DNA from: Pontivivens ytuae
GTDB taxonomy: Bacteria > Pseudomonadota > Alphaproteobacteria > Rhodobacterales > Rhodobacteraceae
Length of the DNA: 64,000 nucleotides
NCBI RefSeq assembly: GCF_015679265.1
Contig: NZ_CP064942.1
Location: 3,638,001-3,702,000, forward strand
Reading direction: 5' to 3'
Made by a program: the position numbers and the translations under genes. The notes beneath the pieces are model-generated. The model had not been told where the DNA came from and did not search any database. It saw only the letters and a program-made list of their open reading frames with translations. Position 1 is the first letter of the stretch. Each line of letters opens with the position of its first letter. Of this stretch, positions 17,423 to 25,921 are shown piece by piece.

Positions 17423-18436
17423 TCACACGACGTGGCGGCCGAGATGCCGCTCGGGATCATGGCGGATCGTGTGCAGGTGATCGGGCTCGGGCGGGTTCGT
17501 GGCCAGCTCGATCACGAAGGTCGGGCCGTGCAGGCGGTAGTACATCTGTTGCCCGACCTCGGTGCCCCCGGCCCAGCCGAGGCGGATCGTCTCCGGATCG
17601 CCCTCGCGGATGCGGGCGGCCTGCTGCGCGGCGAGCGGTGCCACGAGATGATCGACGGCATAGGTTTCGACGAGGCGCAAGGCAAGATCGCGCTGTGCGG
17701 GGTGCAGGTCCCCGAGTGCGACACCTTCGGGCGCGGCGTCGAACAGCCGTCCCTCGCGCCCGGCCGTGGCGAGGATGTTGCGGAACGGCCGGGCAGCGAT
17801 CGTGGCGCGCTCGGCATTCCGGGCCGACAGGTCGCGCCGCAGGCGGGCTGCGCCCTCATGTTCCATCCGCAGGGCCACCAGACCGTCATGGCGGCCGCCG
17901 CGCACGGCATTGGGGTTGGAGGAAAAGGAGGACGGTGCGACCGAGACCACCTCGTTGCCGCGCATCGTGAAGGACAGCGAGAGGTGATGTCCCTCGACCC
18001 GCAGGCCCCAGGGGTCCGTGTCGGACGGTGATCCGAACAGCGCGAAGGAGAACCGTCCCGCATTGCGATCCGACGGCCCCGCGCCGCGCTCGGCCAGCAC
18101 GTCCTGGAGGACGCGCACCCGGTCGAACTTCGCCATGCCGTCGCGGTCGAGCAACTCGGACAGCAGACCGAGGGCGGCCTCCTGCTTGTCGGAGCGCATC
18201 TGTTCCAGCCGCAGGCCGGGCTTGGGGCGGGCTCCGAAGTAGTTCCAGCGGGCCCGTAGCGGGTCGTCGAAGCCAAACAACGCGACATCGCGCTGGGCAG
18301 GGCTGAGCAGCGCGACGAACTCACGCGCCCGGGCAACCACCGATGTCGATGATACGGCCTGTGCGGTCGTGGGCAGCGCGAGTGCTGCGGTGGCCGCGGC
18401 AGCGCCGGCCAGAACCATGCGTCTCTTCAGTTGCAC
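17423..18436 (-). CDS. DUF3500 domain-containing exported protein
   Basis: This 337-residue protein has a twin-arginine-like leader (MQLKRRMVLAGAAAATAALA, probable cleavage near AQA). It matches the DUF3500 pattern: FVALLSPAQRDVALFGFDDP and RWNYFGARPKPGLRLEQM early on, EGHHLSLSFTMRGNEVVSVA in the middle, and the closing GPTFVIELATNPPEPDHLHT, with two histidines before HDPERHLG. DUF3500 proteins have no established function. The histidine-rich end suggests a metal site (inference). It heads a minus-strand group of exported proteins. Confidence 0.88.
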   Translation of the reverse strand: MQLKRRMVLAGAAAATAALALPTTAQAVSSTSVVARAREFVALLSPAQRDVALFGFDDPLRARWNYFGARPKPGLRLEQMRSDKQEAALGLLSELLDRDGMAKFDRVRVLQDVLAERGAGPSDRNAGRFSFALFGSPSDTDPWGLRVEGHHLSLSFTMRGNEVVSVAPSSFSSNPNAVRGGRHDGLVALRMEHEGAARLRRDLSARNAERATIAARPFRNILATAGREGRLFDAAPEGVALGDLHPAQRDLALRLVETYAVDHLVAPLAAQQAARIREGDPETIRLGWAGGTEVGQQMYYRLHGPTFVIELATNPPEPDHLHTIRHDPERHLGRHVV

Positions 18437-18665
18437 TCGTCGTCTCCCTTCCGATCAGGTTTGAGGAGACGGGGCCGGCCGTCCGGCCCCGTCAGTGCGG
18501 CTTCTGCTCGATGAGGCCCGCGCATGACCGACCTCGGCCGTTTTCGAGTACCGAGGGCGCCTTTGCGCTCTTCTCGCCGATCGGCGGAGGAAGTGCCTCA
18601 ACACCCGAGACAGCGATCATGGCCTCTCGGGCATGGGCGACTTCCTCTCCCCCGCACTTAGAAGA

Positions 18666-18830
18666 TCAGCCGCGCGCGTCGTCGGTCGGGAAGACCGGGT
18701 TGGTGTCCTGCTCGGCCGACGCGCTCCGGTCATAGGCGCCCCAGTTGCACCCGCCGCCGCCCTGGGCGAGGACGGGAGCTGCGATGAAGCCGAGTGCGGC
18801 GAGGGTCAGGGCAAAGGTCCGGATCTGCAT
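18666..18830 (-). CDS. Small exported peptide
   Basis: This 54-residue open frame begins with a signal peptide (MQIRTFALTLAALGFIAAPV, cleavage probably after LAQ). It leaves a mature tail of about 30 residues, GGGGCNWGAYDRSASAEQDT and onward, with one cysteine. Upstream, GAAGGAGACATCTC supplies a ribosome-binding site. The codon bias matches the neighbourhood. I recognise no family. It is divergent from the response-regulator gene, so the two share a promoter region. Confidence 0.6.
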   Translation of the reverse strand: MQIRTFALTLAALGFIAAPVLAQGGGGCNWGAYDRSASAEQDTNPVFPTDDARG

Positions 18831-18939
18831 GAGATGTCTCCTTCGTTGCAATGTCGCGACGGACATGTCGCGGCACGCCTCGAACCTGCAGCAGGGACTC
18901 TCCACGATGATGCCGCGTGCGACGCGTTCTGTGACGCCC

Positions 18940-18974
18940 GGTGACAGCGGCCGTCCCTGACACAGACTGTCACC
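18940..18974. promoter_or_regulatory. Inverted repeat upstream of the two-component genes
   Basis: GGTGACAG (18940-18947) and CTGTCACC (18967-18974) form a perfect 8-bp inverted repeat with a 19-bp gap. It lies in the divergent spacer between the small exported peptide and the response regulator, 45 bp before the latter's start. A GTGACG half-site lies just to the left. This may be the regulator's own binding site (inference). Confidence 0.4.
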
Positions 18975-19019
18975 AAATTCCGCCCCGACCGGCCCGCGCG
19001 ATGCGCTAAAAGGAAGGGC

Positions 19020-19841
19020 ATGAGACCGATGGCGCCCTCCCCAGATCCGCTCCTGGCTGTCCGCGACGGCCGGCCGCCCAATGCGCCTGCGGCACGGAGC
19101 CATCCTGTCCCGGACGGCCCGGCCGCCTCCGAACCCGCGCTGCATGTGGCGGTCGTGGATGACGACCCAGATATCCTGCAGCTCGTTGCCCAGCATCTGC
19201 GGAGGTTCGGCTACCGGGTGACGACGGCCGATGGTGCCGCCGCCTTCCGGCAGGCGGCAGGCGCTGCGCGCTTCGATCTCGTCGTGCTCGACATCATGAT
19301 GCCCGGCGAGGATGGCCTGTCCCTCTGTCGCGACATCCGCGCGACCTCTGACCTTCCGGTCATCCTGCTCACCGCGATGTCGGAGGATACGGACCGGATC
19401 GTCGGCCTCGAGATGGGCGCCGACGACTATGTCGCGAAGCCGTTCAACCCGCGCGAGCTCGTCGCCCGCATCCGAGCCGTGCTGCGCCGTGCGCAGGCGC
19501 TGCCGCCGATGGCGCAGGCGCCCTCGGGTCGGGTACGGTTCGACGGGCGGACATTCGATCTGACACGGCGCGAGCTGTCCGATGGCGACCGGAGCGTCGT
19601 CCTGTCGGAGGCGGAGGCGCGCCTGCTCCGCGCGCTGGTCGAGCATGCGGGTGTCATTCTCAGCCGCGATCAGCTCCTCGACATCACCCGGGGCCGGTCG
19701 TCCGACCTCTTCGATCGCGCCATCGACACGCAGATCTCCCGCCTGCGCAGGAAGGTCGAGCGCGATCCGGCCGATCCGCGCCTCATCCTGACACATCGCG
19801 GCGGCGGCTACAGTTTCGATGCTGAGGTGGAGTGGACATGA
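19020..19841 (+). CDS. OmpR-family response regulator
   Basis: This 273-residue response regulator has a receiver domain at about 40-155 and a winged-helix DNA-binding domain at about 165-270. The receiver shows the acidic pair (VAVVDDDPDIL), the phospho-accepting Asp (LVVLDIMMPGEDGL) and the Lys (DYVAKPFNPREL). The output domain ends RKVERDPADPRLILTHRGGG, as in OmpR/PhoB proteins. The first 40 residues are a proline- and alanine-rich extension not usual in the family, so the true start could be further in. Its stop overlaps the kinase start (ATGA). With the kinase and the RND pump genes downstream it probably controls that efflux system. Confidence 0.92.
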   Translation: MRPMAPSPDPLLAVRDGRPPNAPAARSHPVPDGPAASEPALHVAVVDDDPDILQLVAQHLRRFGYRVTTADGAAAFRQAAGAARFDLVVLDIMMPGEDGLSLCRDIRATSDLPVILLTAMSEDTDRIVGLEMGADDYVAKPFNPRELVARIRAVLRRAQALPPMAQAPSGRVRFDGRTFDLTRRELSDGDRSVVLSEAEARLLRALVEHAGVILSRDQLLDITRGRSSDLFDRAIDTQISRLRRKVERDPADPRLILTHRGGGYSFDAEVEWT

Positions 19842-21178
19842 CCTTCCTCAGGAACATGCGACTGTACTGGCGCGACAGTCTCACCGCGCAGACCGCATCG
19901 CTCATGCTTCTGTGTCTCGTCGGGGCGCAGTGGGCGTCGATCTGGGCGTTCTGTGATGAGCGCGCGGCCATGCTGCGCGGCGTCGCGACGGAGACGCTGG
20001 CGCGGGAGTTGTCCCTGCTCGCCGCTGCAGGTCCCGGCGCGCATCTGCCGCCGCAGGAGGGCGTCCACGTCTGGACCTCGGCCGAACGCCCGCGCAGTCT
20101 GTCAGACGCGCCGCCGCAAGCGGTCGCCTCACTGGAGCCCGCGCAGCGGACTGCATTCTTCGCGGCGTGGGCAGACGAGCCTGCCGGACCGCTCGACTGG
20201 CGATCCGGTCCCGCCGGGGTGTCGCTGGCAGATGCCGGTCGCCGTGCCGCCGTTCTCACCCTGCCTGCGCCCGGTGGCGGCTGGCTCAATGCTACGCTGG
20301 CCATGCCCCGCTGGACCGATCCCTGGGCGCAGCAGAGCTGGTCGGCTCTCCTCTTCACGAGCATCGCACTCATTGCGGCGGCCGTTGGCATCTCGCACCG
20401 GGTCATCCGGCCCATGCGGGCTTTGGGCCGGGCCGCCGACAACTTCGCGGGCGCCCAGCCGACGCCGGTCACCGTCGGCGGACCGGGTGAGGTCGGCCGC
20501 AGCATCGCCGCCTTCAACACGATGTTGGAGCGGATCAGCGTCCTGGTCGGAGAGCGCACGCGCATGCTCTCCGCCCTCGGCCACGACCTGCGCACCCCGA
20601 TGACCCGCCTGCGGCTGCGCGCCCATCTGATCGCGGAGGACGACCTGCGTGCCCCCGTGCTCCGCGATCTCGATGAGATCGAGGACCTGACCGAACGGGC
20701 ACTCGAACTCGCTCGCGGCGGTGGTGCAGAGCCGATGCGCAGGGCCGATCTGCGCGCGTTCCTCACGACCTTGGCCGATGATCTTCAGGACGCGGATCTG
20801 AGCGTCGCGCTCGGAACGATGGCCGATGTTTCGGCGCCGGTTCAGCGGGGCAGCCTGCGGCGCGCGGTCACCAATCTGGTGGAGAACGCGAACCGCTACG
20901 CCGACGGTGCGCATCTCGCGCTGGAGGCCGACGCCGACAGGCTCCGCATCATCGTGTCCGATGACGGCCCCGGGATACCGGAGGAGCGGCTGTCCGATGT
21001 CGTCGAGCCCTTTCTCCGCCTCGAGAAATCCCGCGCGCGGCGTACCGGAGGCAGCGGCCTCGGCCTCGCGTTGGCCAATGCGACGGCCGAGGCGCATGGC
21101 GGCGCGCTCCTGCTTCGGAACCGGCCGAAAGGGGGCCTTGCGGCGATCTTGGAGCTGCCGTCCGGGTCGTCCCGCTGA
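19838..21178 (+). CDS. EnvZ-type sensor histidine kinase
   Basis: This 446-residue inner-membrane kinase has two transmembrane segments (about 18-40 and 170-190) enclosing a periplasmic sensor of about 130 residues. HAMP (HRVIRPMRALGRAADNFAGA), HisKA (phospho-His in LGHDLRTPMTRLRLRAHL) and HATPase domains follow. The ATP-binding site shows the N box (NLVENANRYADG), G1 (SDDGPGIPEERL) and G2 (GGSGLGLALANATAEAHGG). It is coupled to the response regulator by an ATGA overlap and is its cognate partner. The signal is unknown; being next to an RND pump suggests an envelope stress or toxic compound. Confidence 0.93.
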   Translation: MTFLRNMRLYWRDSLTAQTASLMLLCLVGAQWASIWAFCDERAAMLRGVATETLARELSLLAAAGPGAHLPPQEGVHVWTSAERPRSLSDAPPQAVASLEPAQRTAFFAAWADEPAGPLDWRSGPAGVSLADAGRRAAVLTLPAPGGGWLNATLAMPRWTDPWAQQSWSALLFTSIALIAAAVGISHRVIRPMRALGRAADNFAGAQPTPVTVGGPGEVGRSIAAFNTMLERISVLVGERTRMLSALGHDLRTPMTRLRLRAHLIAEDDLRAPVLRDLDEIEDLTERALELARGGGAEPMRRADLRAFLTTLADDLQDADLSVALGTMADVSAPVQRGSLRRAVTNLVENANRYADGAHLALEADADRLRIIVSDDGPGIPEERLSDVVEPFLRLEKSRARRTGGSGLGLALANATAEAHGGALLLRNRPKGGLAAILELPSGSSR

Positions 21179-21507
21179 GCTGATACGGCGCGCACTCTGG
21201 ACGCCGTTACTGAGAGAGCTTTCCGGTTTGCCGAGACGGGGTTCGGCTCCATTCCGTCGTTCTGAGACGTCAAACCGCCGGTTGCCGGGCCGCTGCCCGA
21301 TCGAAAACGACCGTTCTGGTGTCGAACGATGTCAGATGCGGTCGCCGACACGTTCGGTCGCATAATCGCGGTCTTCTGAGACGGCGAAGCCGCCCGAGGC
21401 ACCTAAAATCCGAAAACGAGAAGCAGCTTATCCGGCTGCAACGCACCGCTGCCGCGCCGGCCGGCCATGCCCCCTGCTGGCCTGACGAAACCCGACGGAG
21501 GTCCCCC
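21179..21507. promoter_or_regulatory. 329-bp spacer before the RND operon, with a repeated motif
   Basis: No gene is supported here. The spacer between the kinase and the RND adaptor contains the ten-base sequence TTCTGAGACG twice, in related 20-bp contexts (about 21260-21279 and 21374-21394: GAGACGTCAAACCGCC and GAGACGGCGAAGCCGCC). A weaker form, TTACTGAGAGAG, lies at about 21208. The spacing and duplication fit binding sites for the upstream response regulator (inference). The adaptor start at 21508 has GGAGGT at 21498-21503. Confidence 0.4.
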
Positions 21508-22689
21508 ATGATCCGTGCTCTCACGCTCATCCTCGTCATTGCCGCGACGGTTCTGGCTTATGCCCGGAAAGACGTGATCGGCGATTTCCTTTCCGCCGCT
21601 GGCAACTGGTTGGTGCCCACCGGCGTCGCCTCCGCCAATGCCGCATCTTCGGTGAGCGTGCCATCCGTCCCCGTCGTGACTAGAGCGGTCGAGGCGCATC
21701 GGTTCACGCAGATCTATTCCACGGTCGCGACCGTCGTGCCGCGGGAGGCTGTCGTCCTGACCCCGCTGGTAGCCGGCATCATCACCCAGATCGGGTTCGA
21801 GGAAGGAGCGGAGGTCGCTGCGGGCACGACCCTCTTCCAGGTGGATGCCGGGCAGGCCCGCGCCGAGCTTGCCGCGGCCGAGGCCCGTGCCCTGGAAGCG
21901 GCCGTCGCCGAGGAGCGGGGTGCTGCGCTGCTCGACAGGAACGTGATCTCCGAAGCTCTCCGGGACCAACAGCGGACCGCCGAGGCGGTGGCGAATGCGG
22001 AGGTGGAGCGGCTGCGCGCGACGCTTGCGGATCACACGGTCCGCGCCCCCTTCGACGGTGTGGCGAGCGCGCGCGAGGTCTCTATCGGCGCCTTCGTGAC
22101 ACCTGGGATGCCTCTTGCGGAGCTCAAGGACGTCTCCGTCGTCCGGGCGGAGTTCGCGCTGCCGGAGCGGCATCTCGCCCAGGCCCGCGCCGGTCTGCGT
22201 GTCACGGCGACGGCGGCGGCCTGGCCCGATGAAGTCTTCGAAGGGCAGATCACGCTGGTCGGAACGAGAGTGGATACCGCATCCCGGACCGCGCCCCTGC
22301 GCGCCGAGATTCCCAACCCGGCGGGCCGGCTCGTGCCCGGGATGCTGCTGAACCTGACCATCGAGCTTGGCCACAGGGATGGGCTCGCTGTGCCCGCGGG
22401 TGCTGTCACAACCGGCAACGGTGGAATGCACGTCTTTCGGATCCGCGACGGCATCGCGGAGCGGATACCGATCGCCGTGCGCAGCCGCGACGAGAGTCTG
22501 GTCGAGGTCGCCGGAGATCTCTTCGCAGGTGACCGCGTGGTGGTGGACGGGGCGATGCGGGTCCGGCCCGGCGCACCCGTCGTGGAGACACCCTCTGCCG
22601 ACGCGGCACTCCCTCCGGCGGCGCTGCGCCGGAACCGCAGCACGACCGACATCGTGACCGCGACGTTCGCGGAAGGGGATGCAGAATGA
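21508..22689 (+). CDS. RND efflux periplasmic adaptor subunit (membrane fusion protein)
   Basis: This 393-residue membrane fusion protein links an inner-membrane RND pump to the outer-membrane channel. It has an N-terminal anchor (IRALTLILVIAATVLAYARK), a biotinyl-lipoyl-like domain (EAVVLTPLVAGIITQIGFEE, with a GFEEGAEVAAGTTLFQVD strand), an alpha-helical hairpin (about 120-175, rich in Ala and Glu), and beta-barrel and membrane-proximal domains (VRAPFDGVASAREVSIGAFV, RLVPGMLLNLTIELG). The start at 21508 is set by the GGAGGT site and the hydrophobic anchor. Its stop overlaps the pump start (ATGA), and the pair forms an HAE1/MexAB-type unit. No outer-membrane channel gene is nearby. Confidence 0.93.
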   Translation: MIRALTLILVIAATVLAYARKDVIGDFLSAAGNWLVPTGVASANAASSVSVPSVPVVTRAVEAHRFTQIYSTVATVVPREAVVLTPLVAGIITQIGFEEGAEVAAGTTLFQVDAGQARAELAAAEARALEAAVAEERGAALLDRNVISEALRDQQRTAEAVANAEVERLRATLADHTVRAPFDGVASAREVSIGAFVTPGMPLAELKDVSVVRAEFALPERHLAQARAGLRVTATAAAWPDEVFEGQITLVGTRVDTASRTAPLRAEIPNPAGRLVPGMLLNLTIELGHRDGLAVPAGAVTTGNGGMHVFRIRDGIAERIPIAVRSRDESLVEVAGDLFAGDRVVVDGAMRVRPGAPVVETPSADAALPPAALRRNRSTTDIVTATFAEGDAE

Positions 22690-25600
22690 TCTCCATCGAG
22701 GCCTTCGCCCGCAACGCCCTCGTCACCGGCATCCTTTCCGTCCTGCTGTTTGCGAGCGGCGTGCTCGCCTATCTCGCCCTTCCGGTGCGCGAGTATCCCG
22801 ACACCGAGACGCCCATCGTCACGGTACAGACCGATTACCGGGGCGCGGCCGCCGCCGTCGTCGAAACACGCGTGACCCGCGAGATCGAGGAGCGGCTCGG
22901 TGGTCTGACGGGCCTCCGGACCATGGAGTCCACCAGTCAGGATGGCCGCTCCTCGATCCGGCTGGAATTCGATCTCGACCGCGACGTGGATGTGGCGGCC
23001 AGCGATGTGCGCGATCGCGTCGGTCGCGCGATGGCCGATCTGCCGCCCGGAATCGATCCTCCGGTCGTCACAAGGGTCGATGCGGATGCGAGCCCGATCA
23101 TGTGGTTCAACCTTGCGAGCGACCGCCTGTCCCCGATGGAGCTGACCGACTACGCGCGCGATGTGATCGCGGAGCGGCTGAGCGCGCTGCCGGGCGTGGG
23201 CAACGTGATCATCAGTGGCGGCATGGATCGTACGCTGCGCATCTGGCTCGATCCCGACGCGCTTGCGGGTCGCGGGCTCACGGTGACCGATGTGGAGGAT
23301 GCGCTCCGGCGCCAGAACGTGGAGGTTCCGGCCGGGCGGATCGACGGCGCCGAACGCTATCTCGCCATGCGCATCGCACGCGGCTTCGACACGACCGATG
23401 ACATGCGGAACATGATCATCCACCACGCCGCGGACCGGGGGACTACACGTCTCGGGGATGTCGCCGATGTGGAGATAGGTCCGCGGGACACGCGCGCGGA
23501 GTTCCGCGGCAACGGCGAGCCGATGGTCGGGATCGGCACCGTGCGCCGGTCCGGCGCCAATGCCGTCGAAGTTGCGGAGAACGTGCGTGCCGAGGTCGAG
23601 CTCATCCGCGCTGCGCTCCCGGCGGGTCTGACCCTCGCGACCAGCTACGACTCCACCTTCTTCATCGGCGCCGCCCTGCAGGAGGTCGGCATGACGCTCG
23701 CCATGGCCGCCATCATGGTGATTGCCGTGATCTGGGCCTTTCTGGGAAGCTGGCGCACCACGGTCGTGCCTGCGATTACCGTTCCATTGTCTGTCGTGGC
23801 GACCTTCACGGTTCTCTGGGCGATGGGGTATTCGCTCAACCTCGTGACGCTGCTGGCGCTGGTGCTCGCCATCGGCCTTGTCGTCGACGACGCGATCGTC
23901 GTGATCGAGAACATCCAGCGACGCCTCGACGATGGCGTCCCGCCGATGAAGGCCGCCATCGAGGGCACGCGGCAGGTCGCCGGAGCCGTCGCGTCGACCA
24001 CGCTCGTGCTGATCGCCGTCTTCGTTCCCATCGCCTTTATGGACGGCAATCTCGGGCGCGTCTTTACCGAACTCGCAGTGGCCGTGTCTGCGGCCGTGAT
24101 GTTTTCGTCGGTGATCGCCCTCACGCTTGCTCCGATGCTGAGCGCGCGGCTCCTGCGCCCCGCGGCGGTGCCGCCACGGCCGGGAGGCCGAAGCACGAGG
24201 CTCTATGCCGGGGTGGTTGGCGCGCTCGCCGCGCGGCCGATCGTTGCGGTGGCCGTCGTCCTTGCCGCCTTCGCAGGCATCTGGCGATTGGGCACGAGCC
24301 TGCCGGAACAGTTCGCCCCGCCCGAGGATCGGGGCCGCTTCAGCGTCGCGATGACGGCGCCGGAAGGTGCGAGCTACGCCTACGCCCAGTCGGTGATGCG
24401 CGCCGTGGAGGACCGCCTGCTCCCCTACCATGAAAGCGGCGAGGCCATTCGTGTGCTGGTCCGCACGCCGGCCCGCATCGACGGGCGCGAGATCTACAAT
24501 TCCGGCTGGGTCACGATGGTCCTCGACCCGTGGGACGTCCGGACCCGCTCCGCCCAGGACATGATCGCCGAGGTGCGCGAGACGCTGTCTGGCATTCCGG
24601 GCGTCCGCTTCGCGGTGTTCGGGCCGCGGCCCTTCAACATCCGCGAGGGGGCTCCAGTCCAGGTGGTTCTCGGCGGCGCCACCTACGCGGATCTCGCGCA
24701 AGCGCAGGAGGCGGTGATGCGCCGGGCGCGGGACAATCCGGGGCTGACCTCGATCCGGACGGACTACGAGGAGACGAAGCCGCAGATCGACCTCTTCATC
24801 GATACCGAACGTGCGGCGGCACTCGGCATCTCTGTCCTCGATATCGGGCGGGCATTGGAGACGGCGATGGGCGGGCGGGAGGTCACCACCTTCCCCTTCA
24901 ATGGCGAGGAGCTCGACGTGATCGTCCAGCTTTCGGGAGACGAGCGCCGTCAGCCGGCGGATCTGGACCGGCTGGCGCTGCGCGCCGCGGAGACCGGCGC
25001 TGTCGTCCCCCTGTCGTCGCTGGTGCATCTCGAAGAGACCGTGACCGCGCCGCAGCTTCCCCGGACGGACCGAATGCGCACGGTGACGATCACGGCCGAT
25101 CTCGTCGGCGATTACACCCTTGCCGAGGCGCTGGCCTTCATCGAGCAGGCGATTGCCGAGGAGGCCCCCGAAACGGTGACGCGCGTCTCCTACAAGGGAG
25201 AAAGTCGGGAATTCGTTGAGGCGGGGGCCGCGGTTTACGTCACTCTGGGTGCCGCGCTGGGGCTGGTCTACCTCGTGCTCGTCGTGCAGTTCGGCTCGCT
25301 GATCCGCCCCGCGTCGATCTTGCTCGGCGTGCCGCTGGCGATGGGCGGCGGGCTCCTCGGCCTGCACCTCACGGCGGGATCGCTCAACGTCTACAGCCAG
25401 ATCGGCCTGCTGATGCTGGTGGGCCTTGCGGCCAAGAACGGCATCCTCGTGGTCGAGTTCGCACGACAGCTCGAGGCCGAGGGCCGCTCGGCGCGCAACG
25501 CGGCGGTGGAGGCGGCGCGCCTGCGCGCCAGACCGATCCTGATGACCGGCCTGTCGACGGCAGCGGGCGCCCTGCCGATGGTACTGGCCAGCGGTGCGGG

Positions 25601-25763
25601 GTCGGAGGCGAGGATCGAGATCGGGACGGTGGTGCTGGCGGGCGTCGCTGCATCGACCCTCCTGACGCTCGTCATTGTTCCGGCGCTGTTTGTTCAGTTC
25701 CCTGGCCGGAAGACAGAGGTCCGTAGCACTGACTGGGTAGAGAGCAGACATCACTCGGGCTAG
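22686..25763 (+). CDS. RND efflux transporter permease (HAE1/AcrB type)
   Basis: This 1025-residue proton-driven inner-membrane pump has the twelve-segment, two-half RND layout with large periplasmic loops (about 35-330 and 545-850). It starts FARNALVTGILSVLLFASGV, with the early YPDTETPIVTVQTDYRGA motif. The transmembrane-4 proton-relay motif is GLVVDDAIVVIENIQRRLDD. The second half has GLAAKNGILVVEFARQLEAE, matching the KNAI/LIVEFA motif of transmembrane 10. Length and motifs fit multidrug or solvent efflux. It pairs with the adaptor upstream, and the two-component genes just before are likely its control. Substrates cannot be read from the sequence. Confidence 0.95.
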   Translation: MISIEAFARNALVTGILSVLLFASGVLAYLALPVREYPDTETPIVTVQTDYRGAAAAVVETRVTREIEERLGGLTGLRTMESTSQDGRSSIRLEFDLDRDVDVAASDVRDRVGRAMADLPPGIDPPVVTRVDADASPIMWFNLASDRLSPMELTDYARDVIAERLSALPGVGNVIISGGMDRTLRIWLDPDALAGRGLTVTDVEDALRRQNVEVPAGRIDGAERYLAMRIARGFDTTDDMRNMIIHHAADRGTTRLGDVADVEIGPRDTRAEFRGNGEPMVGIGTVRRSGANAVEVAENVRAEVELIRAALPAGLTLATSYDSTFFIGAALQEVGMTLAMAAIMVIAVIWAFLGSWRTTVVPAITVPLSVVATFTVLWAMGYSLNLVTLLALVLAIGLVVDDAIVVIENIQRRLDDGVPPMKAAIEGTRQVAGAVASTTLVLIAVFVPIAFMDGNLGRVFTELAVAVSAAVMFSSVIALTLAPMLSARLLRPAAVPPRPGGRSTRLYAGVVGALAARPIVAVAVVLAAFAGIWRLGTSLPEQFAPPEDRGRFSVAMTAPEGASYAYAQSVMRAVEDRLLPYHESGEAIRVLVRTPARIDGREIYNSGWVTMVLDPWDVRTRSAQDMIAEVRETLSGIPGVRFAVFGPRPFNIREGAPVQVVLGGATYADLAQAQEAVMRRARDNPGLTSIRTDYEETKPQIDLFIDTERAAALGISVLDIGRALETAMGGREVTTFPFNGEELDVIVQLSGDERRQPADLDRLALRAAETGAVVPLSSLVHLEETVTAPQLPRTDRMRTVTITADLVGDYTLAEALAFIEQAIAEEAPETVTRVSYKGESREFVEAGAAVYVTLGAALGLVYLVLVVQFGSLIRPASILLGVPLAMGGGLLGLHLTAGSLNVYSQIGLLMLVGLAAKNGILVVEFARQLEAEGRSARNAAVEAARLRARPILMTGLSTAAGALPMVLASGAGSEARIEIGTVVLAGVAASTLLTLVIVPALFVQFPGRKTEVRSTDWVESRHHSG

Positions 25764-25921
25764 CTGGCATCGGTATCGTCATATCTTGCTTGGTGATGAA
25801 ACTCGACCGCGGGACGTATCCAGCAGGGGCAAGGCCGGGCACAGCGACTGGGTCGCGACCATGTTGACGCATCTGGACCGACGTCAATAATCGCAGGGGC
25901 TTCTCCTTCAGCGAGGTCGCC

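Noticed and set aside
22032..25754. A 1240-codon minus-strand open frame opposite the RND pump
   Set aside because: It is antisense to a canonical RND gene and its translation is Arg/Asp/His-rich with no motif.
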